Under the pieces are notes generated by a model. The model did not search any database. It was given only the letters and a program-made list of their open reading frames with translations, and had not been told where the DNA came from. Both the position numbers and the translations under genes were made by a program. From positions 1 to 64,000 of the forward strand of contig CAUWHJ010000014.1 in the NCBI GenBank assembly GCA_963558655.1: 64,000 nt of DNA, read 5' to 3'. The DNA comes from UMGS1590 sp963558655 (GTDB taxonomy: Bacteria > Bacillota > Peptococcia > Peptococcales > Peptococcaceae). Shown here piece after piece: positions 32,465 through 41,873 of the stretch (its first letter is position 1; every line of letters starts with the position of its first letter).

Positions 32465-33265
32465 ATGCCGACAGTAAATGTAACTACGAACTCTGGCAGC
32501 TCGTTGCTTAGTGGCAGTAACGGCAATGGTGGTATGCACTCATTGTATATCGGGGATGTGCTCATGCCTATTGCGCCGGCGAAGATCACAGTCAAGATGG
32601 TTAACAAAAATACCACGATTGACTTGGCATCGGGTGGTGTCTATAAGGTGCTTAATCCGCCAGGGCTAACAGGCTATGAGTTTGAGCTGATTATTCCACA
32701 TGACCAGAACAGTCTTCCCTTTGCTGTTTACGAAGATGGCTACAAGTCACCTCAGTATTTCTTTGATTTGTTCGAGAAGCTGAAAACGGCGGCTACCATT
32801 GATGAGAGCGTGTTTCCATTTATTTTCGTCGATAACTCTAACGAGCCTACACTCATTTCGACAAAATGCACACTGGAAGAATACGAAATCTCTCAGGATG
32901 CGGATGAGGACATTCTGGATTATCGTGTCAACATGAAGTTAGAGCGTTACGATGAACACGTTACCCAATCATTTGTCCTTGTGCAAGATGAAGATGGCAG
33001 TTGGGTCGCTATTGATGAGAGTGTGCACAATGCCTTGCAAGGCGCAGCAGATGCGACGAATGCGGCATGGAATATTATCCACATGGCGCAAGGGGCGGCA
33101 GACCTTAGCCAGCACATGAAAACGGAGACGGCAATGAAGATGTCGCAGGCGTGTGCAACGATGATGGGCAATTTGGCGACAGTCAAAAATGCACGAGATC
33201 TGGCAGATAAAAACAGTCTTAATCCTTGTGATACCATTCCGGCGGGGACGGTGATCAAGTCATGA
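32465..33265 (+). CDS. XkdP-like baseplate protein with a LysM-like end
   Basis: A 266-residue protein. The N-terminal DUF-type domain (IGDVLMPIAPAKITVKMVNK, GLTGYEFELIIPHD) is typical of XkdP-type baseplate proteins. The end, with NARDLADKNSLNPCDTIPAGTVIK, resembles a shortened LysM. It would bind the tip of the tail to the hub and peptidoglycan. The ATG at 32465 follows the tape measure stop. Confidence 0.8.
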   Translation: MPTVNVTTNSGSSLLSGSNGNGGMHSLYIGDVLMPIAPAKITVKMVNKNTTIDLASGGVYKVLNPPGLTGYEFELIIPHDQNSLPFAVYEDGYKSPQYFFDLFEKLKTAATIDESVFPFIFVDNSNEPTLISTKCTLEEYEISQDADEDILDYRVNMKLERYDEHVTQSFVLVQDEDGSWVAIDESVHNALQGAADATNAAWNIIHMAQGAADLSQHMKTETAMKMSQACATMMGNLATVKNARDLADKNSLNPCDTIPAGTVIKS

Positions 33266-35292
33266 GCGATGTTGTGCAGAACAGTATCCCGGTAGGTCAG
33301 CACGCTGGTGCGCACATCGAGTTATACACAGTCAATGGTGATGGCACACCGGGAAAAATGTTTATTCCTGTGCTGTTGGATGACATTCGCATCACGAGCA
33401 CTTATGATACCAACCCGTCTAAGATGGTTTTTACCGTACTCAAAGAGGGTGCGCTGAACTTTGGCATGGGGACCAAAGCCGTGCTCCGGATGAACGATCA
33501 GATCATCTGGGTGGGCTATGTGATGTACAAGCATCGCACCAGTGATGTCAAAATCGAGTGTACCGCTTATGATCAACTTCGGTATTTGAAAAATAAGATC
33601 AATAAGTCTTTCACTGAGCAATTCAAAATCGAGGATGCCATTAAAGACATCCTTAAAGACATGGATTTACCAATGGGCGATTTTGATGAGTTAGAAGAAT
33701 GTTGGATGCAGCCGTGTGTGTATGATCAACAGGAAGCCTTGGACGTGATCGATGATCTGTGCACCGATTATTTACGCCGCTTACAGGTAAACCTTGTCTT
33801 CTTTGACAATGCTGGGGAAATTTGTTTGAGAACGTTGGATAATATGCGCGTGACCAATCAGTTTTTCACAGCAGATGAGATGAACGATTGGGATTACACG
33901 TCCAGTATCGAAAACAGTTACAACTCTATTGTTGTCGACCTATTGCAGAGTGACGGAGAAACGCATGACCGTTTTATTACCGTTGAAGATGAGGGTAACA
34001 TCAACCGTTGGGGCTTGTTGCGATATATGGATAAAGACAATGAGGGCGCGACCATTGCAAAGAATAAGGCAGAATCGCTGCTCAAACTATTAAACCGCGA
34101 GACGCGAACGCTCAAGCTAAAAGAGGCTTTAGGGAATACTCAGGTGCGCGCCGGATCGTTGGTTGCTGTGAAACTCAACCTCGGCGATATGCTGCTTTAT
34201 AGCTGGATGGTTGTCCAAGAGGTGACGCACACCATAGGACAGAGCGGCTATACGATGGATATGGATGTGCGGAACTCTGCTCTTGGATTTGAGGATCCGA
34301 TTTCACCAGAGGGTGTGTTCCAGGTCAACAAACCAACTTCGACTGGCTCATCCAGCACCACCAGTGTAGGCGGCTCGGGTACCAACGAAGAGCGCACTTA
34401 CAATTTTTTGCGCGCCAACGGCTTCACAGCTCAGGCAGCGTGCGGCGTCATGGGAAATATCTGGGCCGAATCTGGATTCCAGCTTACGGTTGAAGAATAT
34501 AGTGGTGGCGGCGGTTATGGCCTGATGCAGTGGACTGGTAGCCGGCGCACAAACCTAATGAGTTGGTGCCAGTCAAATGGCAAAGATTATACTTCACTCG
34601 ATGGTCAGCTTGGTTATTTTCTTTATGAATTTAATGGTGGTGATTCCACTTGGGTGGCATATGCAAACGCACAGTGCGCAGGCGTTACAGGCTTTAAGAA
34701 TTTGGTTAGCGTTGAAAGTGCAACGACACTCTTCTTGCGAGGTTTTGAGCGCGCTGGCGTGGAACGGTTGCAAGAGCGTCTTAACAAGGCGAACGAATAC
34801 TATAATAAGTGGGGCAGCTATACGACGATTCCGGGAACGGATACAAGCAGCAGTGCACAAGGAAACGGTCAGTATACAGGATACATGGGCTGGCCATTTG
34901 CAAATGGCGGAGGATATATTACGCAGAATTTTTCATGGAACGGATATTCTGGTCATTTGGGGATGGATATTTCTACGAGAAGCGGTACTGGTGCGGGATC
35001 TCCTGTTCTTGCGGTTGATGGCGGTGTTGTTGCCAGTGCTGGGTGGGCAGTCAGCCATTCTACTTATGGTAATGAAGTCAACATTAAGCATAAAGATGGT
35101 TTGTATACACGCTATGCTCACCTTTCGACCATAAATGTAAGCACAGGACAAAAAGTTAGCAAAGGACAGCAGATTGGTATTGAAGGTAATACCGGAAATA
35201 GCCACGGTACGCATTTGCACATTGAAGTTCATGCGGGTATTCCAAACGGTCAAAGATATGATCCCGCTGGATATTTACACAGAAATGGATAA
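33262..35292 (+). CDS. Baseplate hub fused to tail lysozyme and M23 peptidase
   Basis: A 676-residue three-part fusion. Residues about 1-355 are an XkdQ-like hub (DDIRITSTYDTNPSKMVFTV, WDYTSSIENSYNSIVV). After a Ser/Gly linker, about 372-510 is a phage tail lysozyme domain (YNFLRANGFTAQAACGVMGN, AESGFQLT, GYGLMQWTG), cutting glycan strands. About 535-676 is a zinc M23 endopeptidase with HLGMDIST, YARYAHL-type YTRYAHLSTI and THLHIEVH, cutting peptide crosslinks. It would breach the wall during infection; fusion of two hydrolases to the hub is unusual compared with PBSX, where they are separate. Confidence 0.92.
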   Translation: MSDVVQNSIPVGQHAGAHIELYTVNGDGTPGKMFIPVLLDDIRITSTYDTNPSKMVFTVLKEGALNFGMGTKAVLRMNDQIIWVGYVMYKHRTSDVKIECTAYDQLRYLKNKINKSFTEQFKIEDAIKDILKDMDLPMGDFDELEECWMQPCVYDQQEALDVIDDLCTDYLRRLQVNLVFFDNAGEICLRTLDNMRVTNQFFTADEMNDWDYTSSIENSYNSIVVDLLQSDGETHDRFITVEDEGNINRWGLLRYMDKDNEGATIAKNKAESLLKLLNRETRTLKLKEALGNTQVRAGSLVAVKLNLGDMLLYSWMVVQEVTHTIGQSGYTMDMDVRNSALGFEDPISPEGVFQVNKPTSTGSSSTTSVGGSGTNEERTYNFLRANGFTAQAACGVMGNIWAESGFQLTVEEYSGGGGYGLMQWTGSRRTNLMSWCQSNGKDYTSLDGQLGYFLYEFNGGDSTWVAYANAQCAGVTGFKNLVSVESATTLFLRGFERAGVERLQERLNKANEYYNKWGSYTTIPGTDTSSSAQGNGQYTGYMGWPFANGGGYITQNFSWNGYSGHLGMDISTRSGTGAGSPVLAVDGGVVASAGWAVSHSTYGNEVNIKHKDGLYTRYAHLSTINVSTGQKVSKGQQIGIEGNTGNSHGTHLHIEVHAGIPNGQRYDPAGYLHRNG

Positions 35293-35303
35293 GGTGATAC
35301 CTA

Positions 35304-35612
35304 ATGATCAATCCAAACAACATCAACCGATTGGCAACATTGTTGCGAGAAACCACAGATGAAGGCATAACCGCGTCATCTCCTGCCGAAATAGTGCCTC
35401 TAAGTCTGATATCCGTTAATCCTGATAGGTGGCAAAAGGGGGTTGAACTGCCGATTCCTGCTCAATGTCTCATCTTTCCAAAAGGGCTGGGATTTGACAC
35501 TCAGGATGTGGGCAAGACGTTCCTTTTTGTTCAAATGCGCAAAGATAAAGTTGGCAAACAGTATTATTTCTGGGGCGAAAGAGGTGTGACCGGAAATGGC
35601 AATAGTACCTAA
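35304..35612 (+). CDS. DUF2577 baseplate protein (XkdR-like)
   Basis: A 102-residue protein. LISVNPDRWQKGVELPIPAQ, then FPKGLGFDTQDVGKTF suggest the OB-like fold of DUF2577/XkdR. It is 11 bases after the hub and overlaps the DUF2634 gene by 17 bases. Confidence 0.8.
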   Translation: MINPNNINRLATLLRETTDEGITASSPAEIVPLSLISVNPDRWQKGVELPIPAQCLIFPKGLGFDTQDVGKTFLFVQMRKDKVGKQYYFWGERGVTGNGNST

Positions 35613-36009
35613 TTATCAGACTGGGCTTGTAATCAAGGATCTGACTGTTGAGCCGCAACCATCTCTTACATGGGGGATGCAGTTAGATGGTAACAGGTGC
35701 ATCGGAAAGAAAGACGATGTTGATGCATTACTACAAACGATTTTCTGTATTCTGTCAACAGAGCAAGGGGCTTACTCCATCTATCCGCCAACGTATGGGC
35801 TTAAGATGCGTGATTTATATGGTAAACCTGCACCATATATTTACGCCATTTTGTGTGACCGAATAAGAGCAGCGTTAACAATGGATGACCGTATTACAGC
35901 CGTAGATAATTTTTCGTATAGCAGCACGGGGGACGCTATGTTAATTTCTTTTTCAGTGCACACCAATTTTACCGACGAGGAGATCAAGGGGGCTTATTAT
36001 GTACGATGA
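35596..36009 (+). CDS. DUF2634 baseplate wedge protein (XkdS, gp25-like)
   Basis: A 137-residue protein with VDALLQTIFCILSTEQGAYSIYPPTYGL and FSVHTNFTDEEIKGAY, the XkdS/T4 gp25-like pattern of the sheath initiator. It overlaps the next gene by 11 bases. Confidence 0.85.
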   Translation: MAIVPNYQTGLVIKDLTVEPQPSLTWGMQLDGNRCIGKKDDVDALLQTIFCILSTEQGAYSIYPPTYGLKMRDLYGKPAPYIYAILCDRIRAALTMDDRITAVDNFSYSSTGDAMLISFSVHTNFTDEEIKGAYYVR

Positions 36010-37102
36010 TATTTCAACGCAATCTCTTTTGACCGAGCTGTTATCTCGTGTAGACAATAGCATGGACAAACGTGAATCCTCTTTGATCTATGCAACATTA
36101 GCAGCTGTGGCGCCTGAATTTTTTCAAGGCTATCTGAATCTAAGCTATATCATTGATCAGGCGTTTGCTGATACTGCTGATCGAGAGCATCTTATCTTAC
36201 GAGCCAAGGAACAGGGGATCGCACCAAAAACAGCAACCTATACGGTTGTAAAAGGCAAATTTAATATCTCTGTGCCGCAAGGGGCGCGCTTTTCGGCGCT
36301 TAATACAGAATATAATTTTTACACCATCGAGCCATGCACTCAGAATGAGGAGGATGGCTATTTTTATGCGCAAATGCAATGTGAAACCGTTGGTGATTTG
36401 CCGGATGAATCCTATGTTGGCCCTATTACGCCTATTGATATTTCTGGCAATGTAACTGAAATCGAAGGTCTCGCAGTTGCGGAAATTGTTGAGATTATCC
36501 AACGTGGCGAGAATGAAGAAGACACAGAGACCTTCCGTAACCGATACTTTGTCGAAACAAAATGGGAACATTACGGTGGGAACATCGCAGACTATGAAAA
36601 TATGTGTGCATTGATGAATGGTGTTGGTGATGTGAAGGTGATTCCTGTGTGGGACGGTGGTGGTACGGTGAAGTTGGTGCTGGTTGATACCGATATGCTG
36701 CCGCCATCTGATGAATTTATAATTCAGGCGAAAGAACAAATCGATCCACCTGAGTTAGAAGGCGAAGGTTACGGGAAAGCGCCCATCGATCATACGGTGA
36801 CGGTGGTGGCAGCGGATAAGCATACCATTGACATTACGATGCAGCTCACTTATGAGGACGGGCAGGACTGGTCCATGCTTGGCGAGCAGATCACAGAGGT
36901 CATCGAAGCCTATTTCGCAGAAACGCGAAAAGAATGGAAAGAAAGCAAAGGCTTGGTGATCCGCATCGCACACATCGAAAGTGCTGTGCTTGATGTAGAA
37001 GGCGTTGTCGATATAACAGGTACAACCTTGAATGGTGAACAACAAAACGTCACATGCGATGAATACGCGGTGCCGATTTTAGGGACGGTGAGTGAAGCAT
37101 GA
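35999..37102 (+). CDS. Baseplate J-like protein (XkdT)
   Basis: A 367-residue baseplate wedge protein. MDKRESSLIYATLAAVAPEF, VPQGARFSALNTEYNFYTIE and ETFRNRYFVETKWEHYGGNIADYE are conserved segments of baseplate J. With XkdS and DUF2313 it forms the wedge. It overlaps the next gene by four bases. Confidence 0.92.
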   Translation: MYDDISTQSLLTELLSRVDNSMDKRESSLIYATLAAVAPEFFQGYLNLSYIIDQAFADTADREHLILRAKEQGIAPKTATYTVVKGKFNISVPQGARFSALNTEYNFYTIEPCTQNEEDGYFYAQMQCETVGDLPDESYVGPITPIDISGNVTEIEGLAVAEIVEIIQRGENEEDTETFRNRYFVETKWEHYGGNIADYENMCALMNGVGDVKVIPVWDGGGTVKLVLVDTDMLPPSDEFIIQAKEQIDPPELEGEGYGKAPIDHTVTVVAADKHTIDITMQLTYEDGQDWSMLGEQITEVIEAYFAETRKEWKESKGLVIRIAHIESAVLDVEGVVDITGTTLNGEQQNVTCDEYAVPILGTVSEA

Positions 37103-37695
37103 TTGATTTGAAAACTTTGTCGGTTGATATCCTACGAAGTTGGCCACCATATCTGCAAGAAAAGTTGGAAATGCAAGAGCTGGCTGAAACGTTAAATCTG
37201 TCATTGAAAGAATTATACGCAGCTATGGATAAGGCGTATCGTAATTTCTTTGTTATGACGGCTGATGAGGACGGCCTTGCTCGATTTGAAGATTATTATG
37301 GGATTCAGCCGCGTAATGACAGTACGCTTGAAGATCGCCGCTTAGAAATCCTTGCTAAAATGCAGACGCGATTGCCGTATACAAAGCGTATGCTCAATCA
37401 ACTCTTAAAAGCCTTGCTTGGCGAGGATATGTATACCCTAGAGATCAAAACAAGTGAATATCTTGTCAAAGTTACGGTTGAATTGCGGCGTAAAAACCAA
37501 GTGCAATCTGTCGCTGATCTATTGCGGCGCGTGATCCCAGCCAACATGAATTATGAAATACTGATACGTTACAACCAGTATTATATGCTGACAAAGTTTA
37601 CTTATGAGGAATTGGCTGCGTACACTTGTGACGAGGTAAAAGAATCACCAGAGATCAAAGAAATTTACCTCGAACGTGGGGGTGAACTTATATGA
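37099..37695 (+). CDS. DUF2313/YmfQ-like baseplate protein (XkdU)
   Basis: A 198-residue protein, ATGA overlap with baseplate J. LRSWPPYLQEKLEMQELAET, EDGLARFEDYYGIQP and DDRRLEILAKMQTRLPYTKR-like EDRRLEILAKMQTRL mark the DUF2313 family, which links wedge and fibres. The C-terminal helices end at the start of the next gene (ATGA). Confidence 0.9.
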   Translation: MIDLKTLSVDILRSWPPYLQEKLEMQELAETLNLSLKELYAAMDKAYRNFFVMTADEDGLARFEDYYGIQPRNDSTLEDRRLEILAKMQTRLPYTKRMLNQLLKALLGEDMYTLEIKTSEYLVKVTVELRRKNQVQSVADLLRRVIPANMNYEILIRYNQYYMLTKFTYEELAAYTCDEVKESPEIKEIYLERGGELI

Positions 37696-38207
37696 AAGAA
37701 ACACCAGAATACAAATTTAAGATACCGGAACCAGCGGATTTTGTGAACATCCCTGAATGGTGGGGTGGAGAGTCTGAAACCTTAGAGGCTACTCTAAAAG
37801 CTTTTAAGGATACGTTGGAAACGTTGAAAAGTGATGTTGACGATGCGTTAGATACATCGATTGAAGCTTTAGAGACGCAATTAGATGAGCTTGCTAAACG
37901 TGTAACAAACAATGAGACGAATATTGAGAACCTAGAGACGGAACTCGATGCCCAAGGAAAAAAACTCACAGAGTGGTGGCTCTACCTAAAGGAGAACTAC
38001 GACTACACCTGTGATATGCCAGCGGACACCTCGACCAAGCCTTACAGCTACACCGAGACGGTCAAAGATGGCGAGACGATCAAAGGTACGCTCGTCACAA
38101 CGATGAACGCAGATGACACCTATACCGAGGTGTACACCATCGGCGAGACAACGCGTACACGGACATGGTCGAAAGCGGATAATCAGTGGAAGGGAGTGTG
38201 GAGTTGA
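37692..38207 (+). CDS. Fibre-linker tail protein with coiled coil
   Basis: A 171-residue protein. The N-terminus YKFKIPEPADFVNIPEWWGG is a typical baseplate-attachment start of tail fibres, then a coiled coil (about 30-105, LKAFKDTLETLKSDVDDALD) and a C-terminal strand-rich domain. It probably connects baseplate to the receptor-binding proteins encoded next. Confidence 0.75.
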   Translation: MKETPEYKFKIPEPADFVNIPEWWGGESETLEATLKAFKDTLETLKSDVDDALDTSIEALETQLDELAKRVTNNETNIENLETELDAQGKKLTEWWLYLKENYDYTCDMPADTSTKPYSYTETVKDGETIKGTLVTTMNADDTYTEVYTIGETTRTRTWSKADNQWKGVWS

Positions 38208-38208
38208 T

Positions 38209-39585
38209 ATGGAACCAACGATTTTAGATGCAATAAAGAACAAGGGGACGGGTATTCCAGCGCCGTCCTTAGGTGGAATCGCCTCGGCTAGTTATGAAGA
38301 TGGTATTGAGATTGCGTATGATTGCAACCTGGGTTCTTATATGAATGGTGAAACATATGCATCAAACGGAGAACGAGAAGATATTGCATCGGTAACAAAG
38401 GGCGTTATGTTCCGCTATAAAACAGATAGTTATCCTATAAATCATAACGATGGAACACTTGCTTTTATAGACGAAGATATATTTCTTGTAAATGAAGATG
38501 GAAGTAAAACGGCGAAAAATAAAAGCCGTCGTGTAGTTGGTTTAGAAACAGGTAAAACCTATTATTTCACAGCGTTTCCGTACAGTACATATGGTGTCTA
38601 TAATGAAATGTTAAGCAGAGCAAACTGTACTAAATGTCAATGGACAGGAACTAAAGGTACGCTGACGGTGAATGTCACGCGGGATTTTGATTACTTACCG
38701 TTAGACGAATATACGGTGACATTGACACCAACGGCTGGCGGTGACGCCATTACAAAGACGCAGAGCGGCGAAGGTGCTGTTGTGTTTAGTGGTGTAGAAG
38801 GCGGAGAATATACTTTATCGTTTTCAGGAGTTAATCACTTTATAGCTCCATCAAGTCAAAAAATAACTGTTAATGCAGGACAACCTAATAATTTCACTGC
38901 ACAATATAAGTTACATGTAGTTTTATCAGATTTATCTTGGAATGAAATTGATGCTATATCACAAGGTGGAAATGCTAGTAACTTTTTTTCGGTTGGTAAC
39001 ACAATAGATGTTCAAGTTCTTGGTCAACAAATTACTTTTATGATTTTAGGATTTAATCAAGATGCTTATAAAGGCTCAAAAGGAGAAATTGGTATAACTT
39101 TCGGTATGAAACATTTACTGAAAGATTTATATAAAATAAATTCTAGTATTAGTCCTAATAGAAATTTTTGGGAATCTGAATTGCAATCATTTTTGGATAA
39201 TGATGTATATAATAGCTTACCTTCCGATTTGAAATCTGTAATAAAACCTGCGGCAAAACTCGCATCAATTTATAAAGACGGTATTCAACAGCAAGCGTGG
39301 GCAACTAAAAAATTGTTTTTATTAGGGGAATATGAAATAACAGGTAAAAATGACAAAAGTCATGGTGCAGAAGGACCATATTATTCCGCATATCTTCATG
39401 AAGACTTACTCGAAAAAAAGTTATCAAACGGAACTGGAGAGCCATCAAAATATTGGTTAAGAACATTACCAACAAACGATACTTTTGGAGAAACAGGTTT
39501 TTTTTGTTGTGTTAGCGATAAAGGCGAGATTCAAATAAACAATGATGTTACTGAAAATGCTCTTTGTTTTTGTTTTTGCGTTTAA
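38209..39585 (+). CDS. Tail fibre with C-terminal DUF6273-like domain
   Basis: A 458-residue protein from ATG 38209 (MEPTILDAIKNKG), SD GGAG five bases upstream. Its N-terminal tag is the same type as in the array genes downstream (MEPIMLDEIK, MDAILYDAIK). Then a beta-rich Ig-like repeat (about 145-240, YTVTLTPTAGGDAITKT) and a C-terminal DUF6273-like domain (SKYWLRTLPTNDTFGETGFF, ending ALCFCFCV), often a ligand-binding C-type-lectin-like fold. Bases from about 38830 on are strikingly AT-rich with different codon choice than the baseplate genes, suggesting a swapped host-range module. Confidence 0.8.
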   Translation: MEPTILDAIKNKGTGIPAPSLGGIASASYEDGIEIAYDCNLGSYMNGETYASNGEREDIASVTKGVMFRYKTDSYPINHNDGTLAFIDEDIFLVNEDGSKTAKNKSRRVVGLETGKTYYFTAFPYSTYGVYNEMLSRANCTKCQWTGTKGTLTVNVTRDFDYLPLDEYTVTLTPTAGGDAITKTQSGEGAVVFSGVEGGEYTLSFSGVNHFIAPSSQKITVNAGQPNNFTAQYKLHVVLSDLSWNEIDAISQGGNASNFFSVGNTIDVQVLGQQITFMILGFNQDAYKGSKGEIGITFGMKHLLKDLYKINSSISPNRNFWESELQSFLDNDVYNSLPSDLKSVIKPAAKLASIYKDGIQQQAWATKKLFLLGEYEITGKNDKSHGAEGPYYSAYLHEDLLEKKLSNGTGEPSKYWLRTLPTNDTFGETGFFCCVSDKGEIQINNDVTENALCFCFCV

Positions 39586-39598
39586 GGAGTGAACTGTT

Positions 39599-39967
39599 TT
39601 GTACAGAATCAAAGATGCTGAATATGGTGCAATTATTGAAGAAGGTTTTAATTTTCAATGGGCTAAACAACAACGTTTAGTAGATTTTCCAATTGTCGCT
39701 GAAAGTTTAGAAGAAGCAGATGGAGTCCGTTTGTCCGATGGCTCATTGGTTGGTATTAAAAAAGATCGTGAACCTGGCGCACCTAACATGGACAATTACA
39801 CGCCACTGGTTATTGTAGAAGAAATCAGCGGTGAGCCATATATTATGCAAGAGCTTGAAGCGATGAAATCACAGCTTAATGAGGTCCATACTTATCAAAC
39901 AAGCGAAACGGTGCTTAAGAATGACCTCGATACCGCTTATCGAAACGGTGTAAACGAGTATCAGTAA
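39599..39967 (+). CDS. Hypothetical tail protein with LDxAYRxGVNxY end
   Basis: A 122-residue protein from a TTG start, SD AAGGAG eight to nine bases before. An N-terminal compact domain, then a helix (MQELEAMKSQLNEV) and the C-terminal motif LDTAYRNGVNEY, which recurs in the protein at 42250. The two proteins frame the array of six paralogues, so they may be assembly factors or fibre tips of the same system. Confidence 0.65.
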   Translation: MYRIKDAEYGAIIEEGFNFQWAKQQRLVDFPIVAESLEEADGVRLSDGSLVGIKKDREPGAPNMDNYTPLVIVEEISGEPYIMQELEAMKSQLNEVHTYQTSETVLKNDLDTAYRNGVNEYQ

Positions 39968-39981
39968 GGGAGGAACATCCT

Positions 39982-40419
39982 ATGTCAATCATGGAAATGA
40001 ACGAAGTCTTGCGGGCTGTCGGTGAAGTGAAAAACGAATGTATAAATATTGGGTGGGGGATTTCTTCAATAGAAGAACTCTCCACGGCTATTAAGGACGG
40101 TGTAACCGCGATTGGTAACGCGGGGGTTATTAAGAGCGGTGTGGTGAAGTCGGTGCAGAGAGGGAGCATTTATATAGACTTGTATGTATTTGATGATGAC
40201 CCAGAAAAGGCAAAATCTATAAAAATTCCAATTAGTCCGGTTAATTTATCTAAAAGTGTGCTGCTGTTATTTGGCGATAATTCAGACACCAATGTTAATG
40301 GTTCTGAGAGAACAATAGCACTTAATGCAGATAGCATAGTGTTCACGTTAATGTCAGATACTCACACTGCGTATTGGCGCTATGAGCCTTTATTTTGGCA
40401 GGTTATCGAGTTTTATTGA
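39982..40419 (+). CDS. Array module 1, tail appendage, in frame (ON)
   Basis: A 145-residue protein, SD GGGAGG before the ATG. The tag MSIMEMNEVLRAVGEV is followed by a hinge NIGWGISS in which a T interrupts the G run (GGGTGGGGG), a helix-like spacer (IEELSTAIKDGVTAIGNAGV) and the C-terminal domain with VVKSVQRGSIYIDL, ISPVNLSKSVLL and FWQVIEFY. It is the only member that is directly translatable as one protein, and the interruption of the tract would stabilise it. The VKSVQRG...WQVIEFY type of domain occurs as repeats in Bacillota phage tail proteins; a receptor- or glycan-binding role is inferred. Confidence 0.8.
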   Translation: MSIMEMNEVLRAVGEVKNECINIGWGISSIEELSTAIKDGVTAIGNAGVIKSGVVKSVQRGSIYIDLYVFDDDPEKAKSIKIPISPVNLSKSVLLLFGDNSDTNVNGSERTIALNADSIVFTLMSDTHTAYWRYEPLFWQVIEFY

Positions 40420-40434
40420 TAGGAGGAAAAGCAG

Positions 40435-40772
40435 ATGGAACCAATCATGCTTGATGAAATTAAGAAACTTTTAGCAATATACTGGGGGGTATAAAGAGCG
40501 TACAGAGAGGGGCGACCACACTTGACTTGATGGTAAATTCAGATGGAGGTCCGGATAGAGGGACAAAAACAATTAACATTAGCCCAATTGACCCAAAGAA
40601 AAGTTTTCTGTTCCTTTATGCGGAAAATCAGGAAAAATATGTTGATGCATCGGGTGTGGTAAAAACGATTACCTTAAATGAGGACTCCATAACCTTTCTC
40701 TTGACCAGCGAAAGCTACTATGCGACATGGAAGCTAAATCCGTTATATTGGCAAGTGGTTGAATTTAAGTAA
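40435..40772 (+). CDS. Array module 2, OFF by G6 tract
   Basis: ATG 40435 with SD AGGAGG. As read, the product stops after 19 residues (MEPIMLDEIKKLLAIYWGV, TAA 40492-40494). With one more G the hinge becomes YWGGIKSVQRGATTLDL and the frame continues to 40772, giving 112 residues that end YWQVVEFK. An internal ATG at 40527 begins the second frame without an SD. A -1 ribosomal slip on GGG-GTA-TAA would have the same effect as the added base. Confidence 0.75.
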
Positions 40773-40784
40773 GAGGTGATTATT

Positions 40785-41100
40785 TTGGACATCGTAGAAA
40801 TGAACGAAATACTATCCCGTTTAGATTATTACGGGGGGGGGTATATTAAGCAGAGGTACAGTCAAGCAAGTACAGAGAGGGATTGCAAATATCAAGGTGG
40901 ATAAAAACAGCACAGCAACAATTACTGTGAATGCAATCAATCTTGATAAAGCAGTTGAATTTACAGATTTCTCAATGACAAATATAAGCTATGGCGCAAA
41001 GGTAACCGTCTCGTTGACAAAAGAAGGGCTTTTGTTTACTAATACTGGAAATGTTTCATCTGACGTTACAGGACCATGGACCATAGCGGAATTTTACTAA
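40785..41100 (+). CDS. Array module 3, OFF by G9 tract (opposite phase)
   Basis: TTG 40785 with SD AGAGGTG. The tag MDIVEMNEILSRLDYY is followed by nine G. As read, the frame goes to a stop at 40902-40904 (39 residues of nonsense after the tract). With eight G the hinge reads YGGGILSRGTVKQVQRG and continues to 41100 as 104 residues. It therefore needs the loss of a base, unlike modules 2, 4, 5 and 6; a single-direction -1 ribosomal shift cannot repair it. The domain is the shortest and most diverged, ending PWTIAEFY. Confidence 0.75.
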
Positions 41101-41112
41101 GAGGTGAAACTT

Positions 41113-41450
41113 ATGGACCCAATAATGCTGAATGAGATAAAAGAACTTTTGACAATATACGGGGGGGTATAAAGAGCGTACAAAGCGGATATGCAGTTGT
41201 GAAAAGTCCGGGTGCGACATCAAGCATTGAAAGTATAGTAAATGAGATTCCGATTGCTGAGGTAAATGCTAAAAAATCATTTATTTTATATGACATCACA
41301 TTAGAGCCTGAGAGTGGTGGTGTGTTGCGATATAGAGAAGGTAGTGTTGCAATAGAAAACGATAAGATTATTGTGACGTTGAAAAAGGTATCAACTTTAG
41401 CAGACGAAGCGTTGGCGTATTTTACGTGGCAACTTATAGAAGGTAAATAA
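41113..41450 (+). CDS. Array module 4, OFF by G7 tract
   Basis: ATG 41113, SD GAGGTGAAAC. As read it stops after 19 residues (TAA 41170-41172). With eight G the hinge is YGGGIKSVQSGYAVV and a 112-residue protein ends TWQLIEGK at 41450. The tag MDPIMLNEIKELLTIY is nearly the same as in module 2 while the C-terminal domain is very different, pointing to shuffling of domains on a common tag. Confidence 0.75.
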
Positions 41451-41463
41451 TGAGGTGAATAAT

Positions 41464-41864
41464 ATGTCAATCGTAGAAATGAACGAAATTAAAAACGCCA
41501 TTGCAGGCGTAGAAGACAAAGTAGAGTATAACGTGGGGGCATAAATACCCTCTTAGAAGATGTTGCACAATTACAGGACGATGCGACAGCAATTAAGGCC
41601 AAGGGCGTTGTAAAGAGTGTGCAGCGTGGTGTTTATAACGCAAATGTAGATACAGGATCAGGTGTAATAATTGCCAATATATCTCAGGTAGATACAAGTA
41701 AAAGTGTTCTGATTTGCAACATTGAATCATGGGATAGTTATGACGGAGATAGAAAGCAATTAGCAGTTACTTTGCAGCCGGATAAGATCGTAATGGATGT
41801 ATATACAGGGAGCGCGGACAGGGATAAGGTTTGTATTTCGTGGCAGGTTATTGAGTTTTATTAA
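41464..41864 (+). CDS. Array module 5, OFF by G5 tract
   Basis: ATG 41464 with SD GAGGTGAATA. As read it stops after 26 residues (TAA 41542-41544). With six G the hinge NVGGINTLLED continues through a helical spacer AQLQDDATAIKAKGVVKSVQ like that of module 1 and ends SWQVIEFY, in all 133 residues. The shared tag (MSIVEMNEI) and spacer show that modules 1 and 5 are the full-length form; modules 2 and 4 have lost the spacer. Confidence 0.75.
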
Positions 41865-41873
41865 GGAAGGAAG

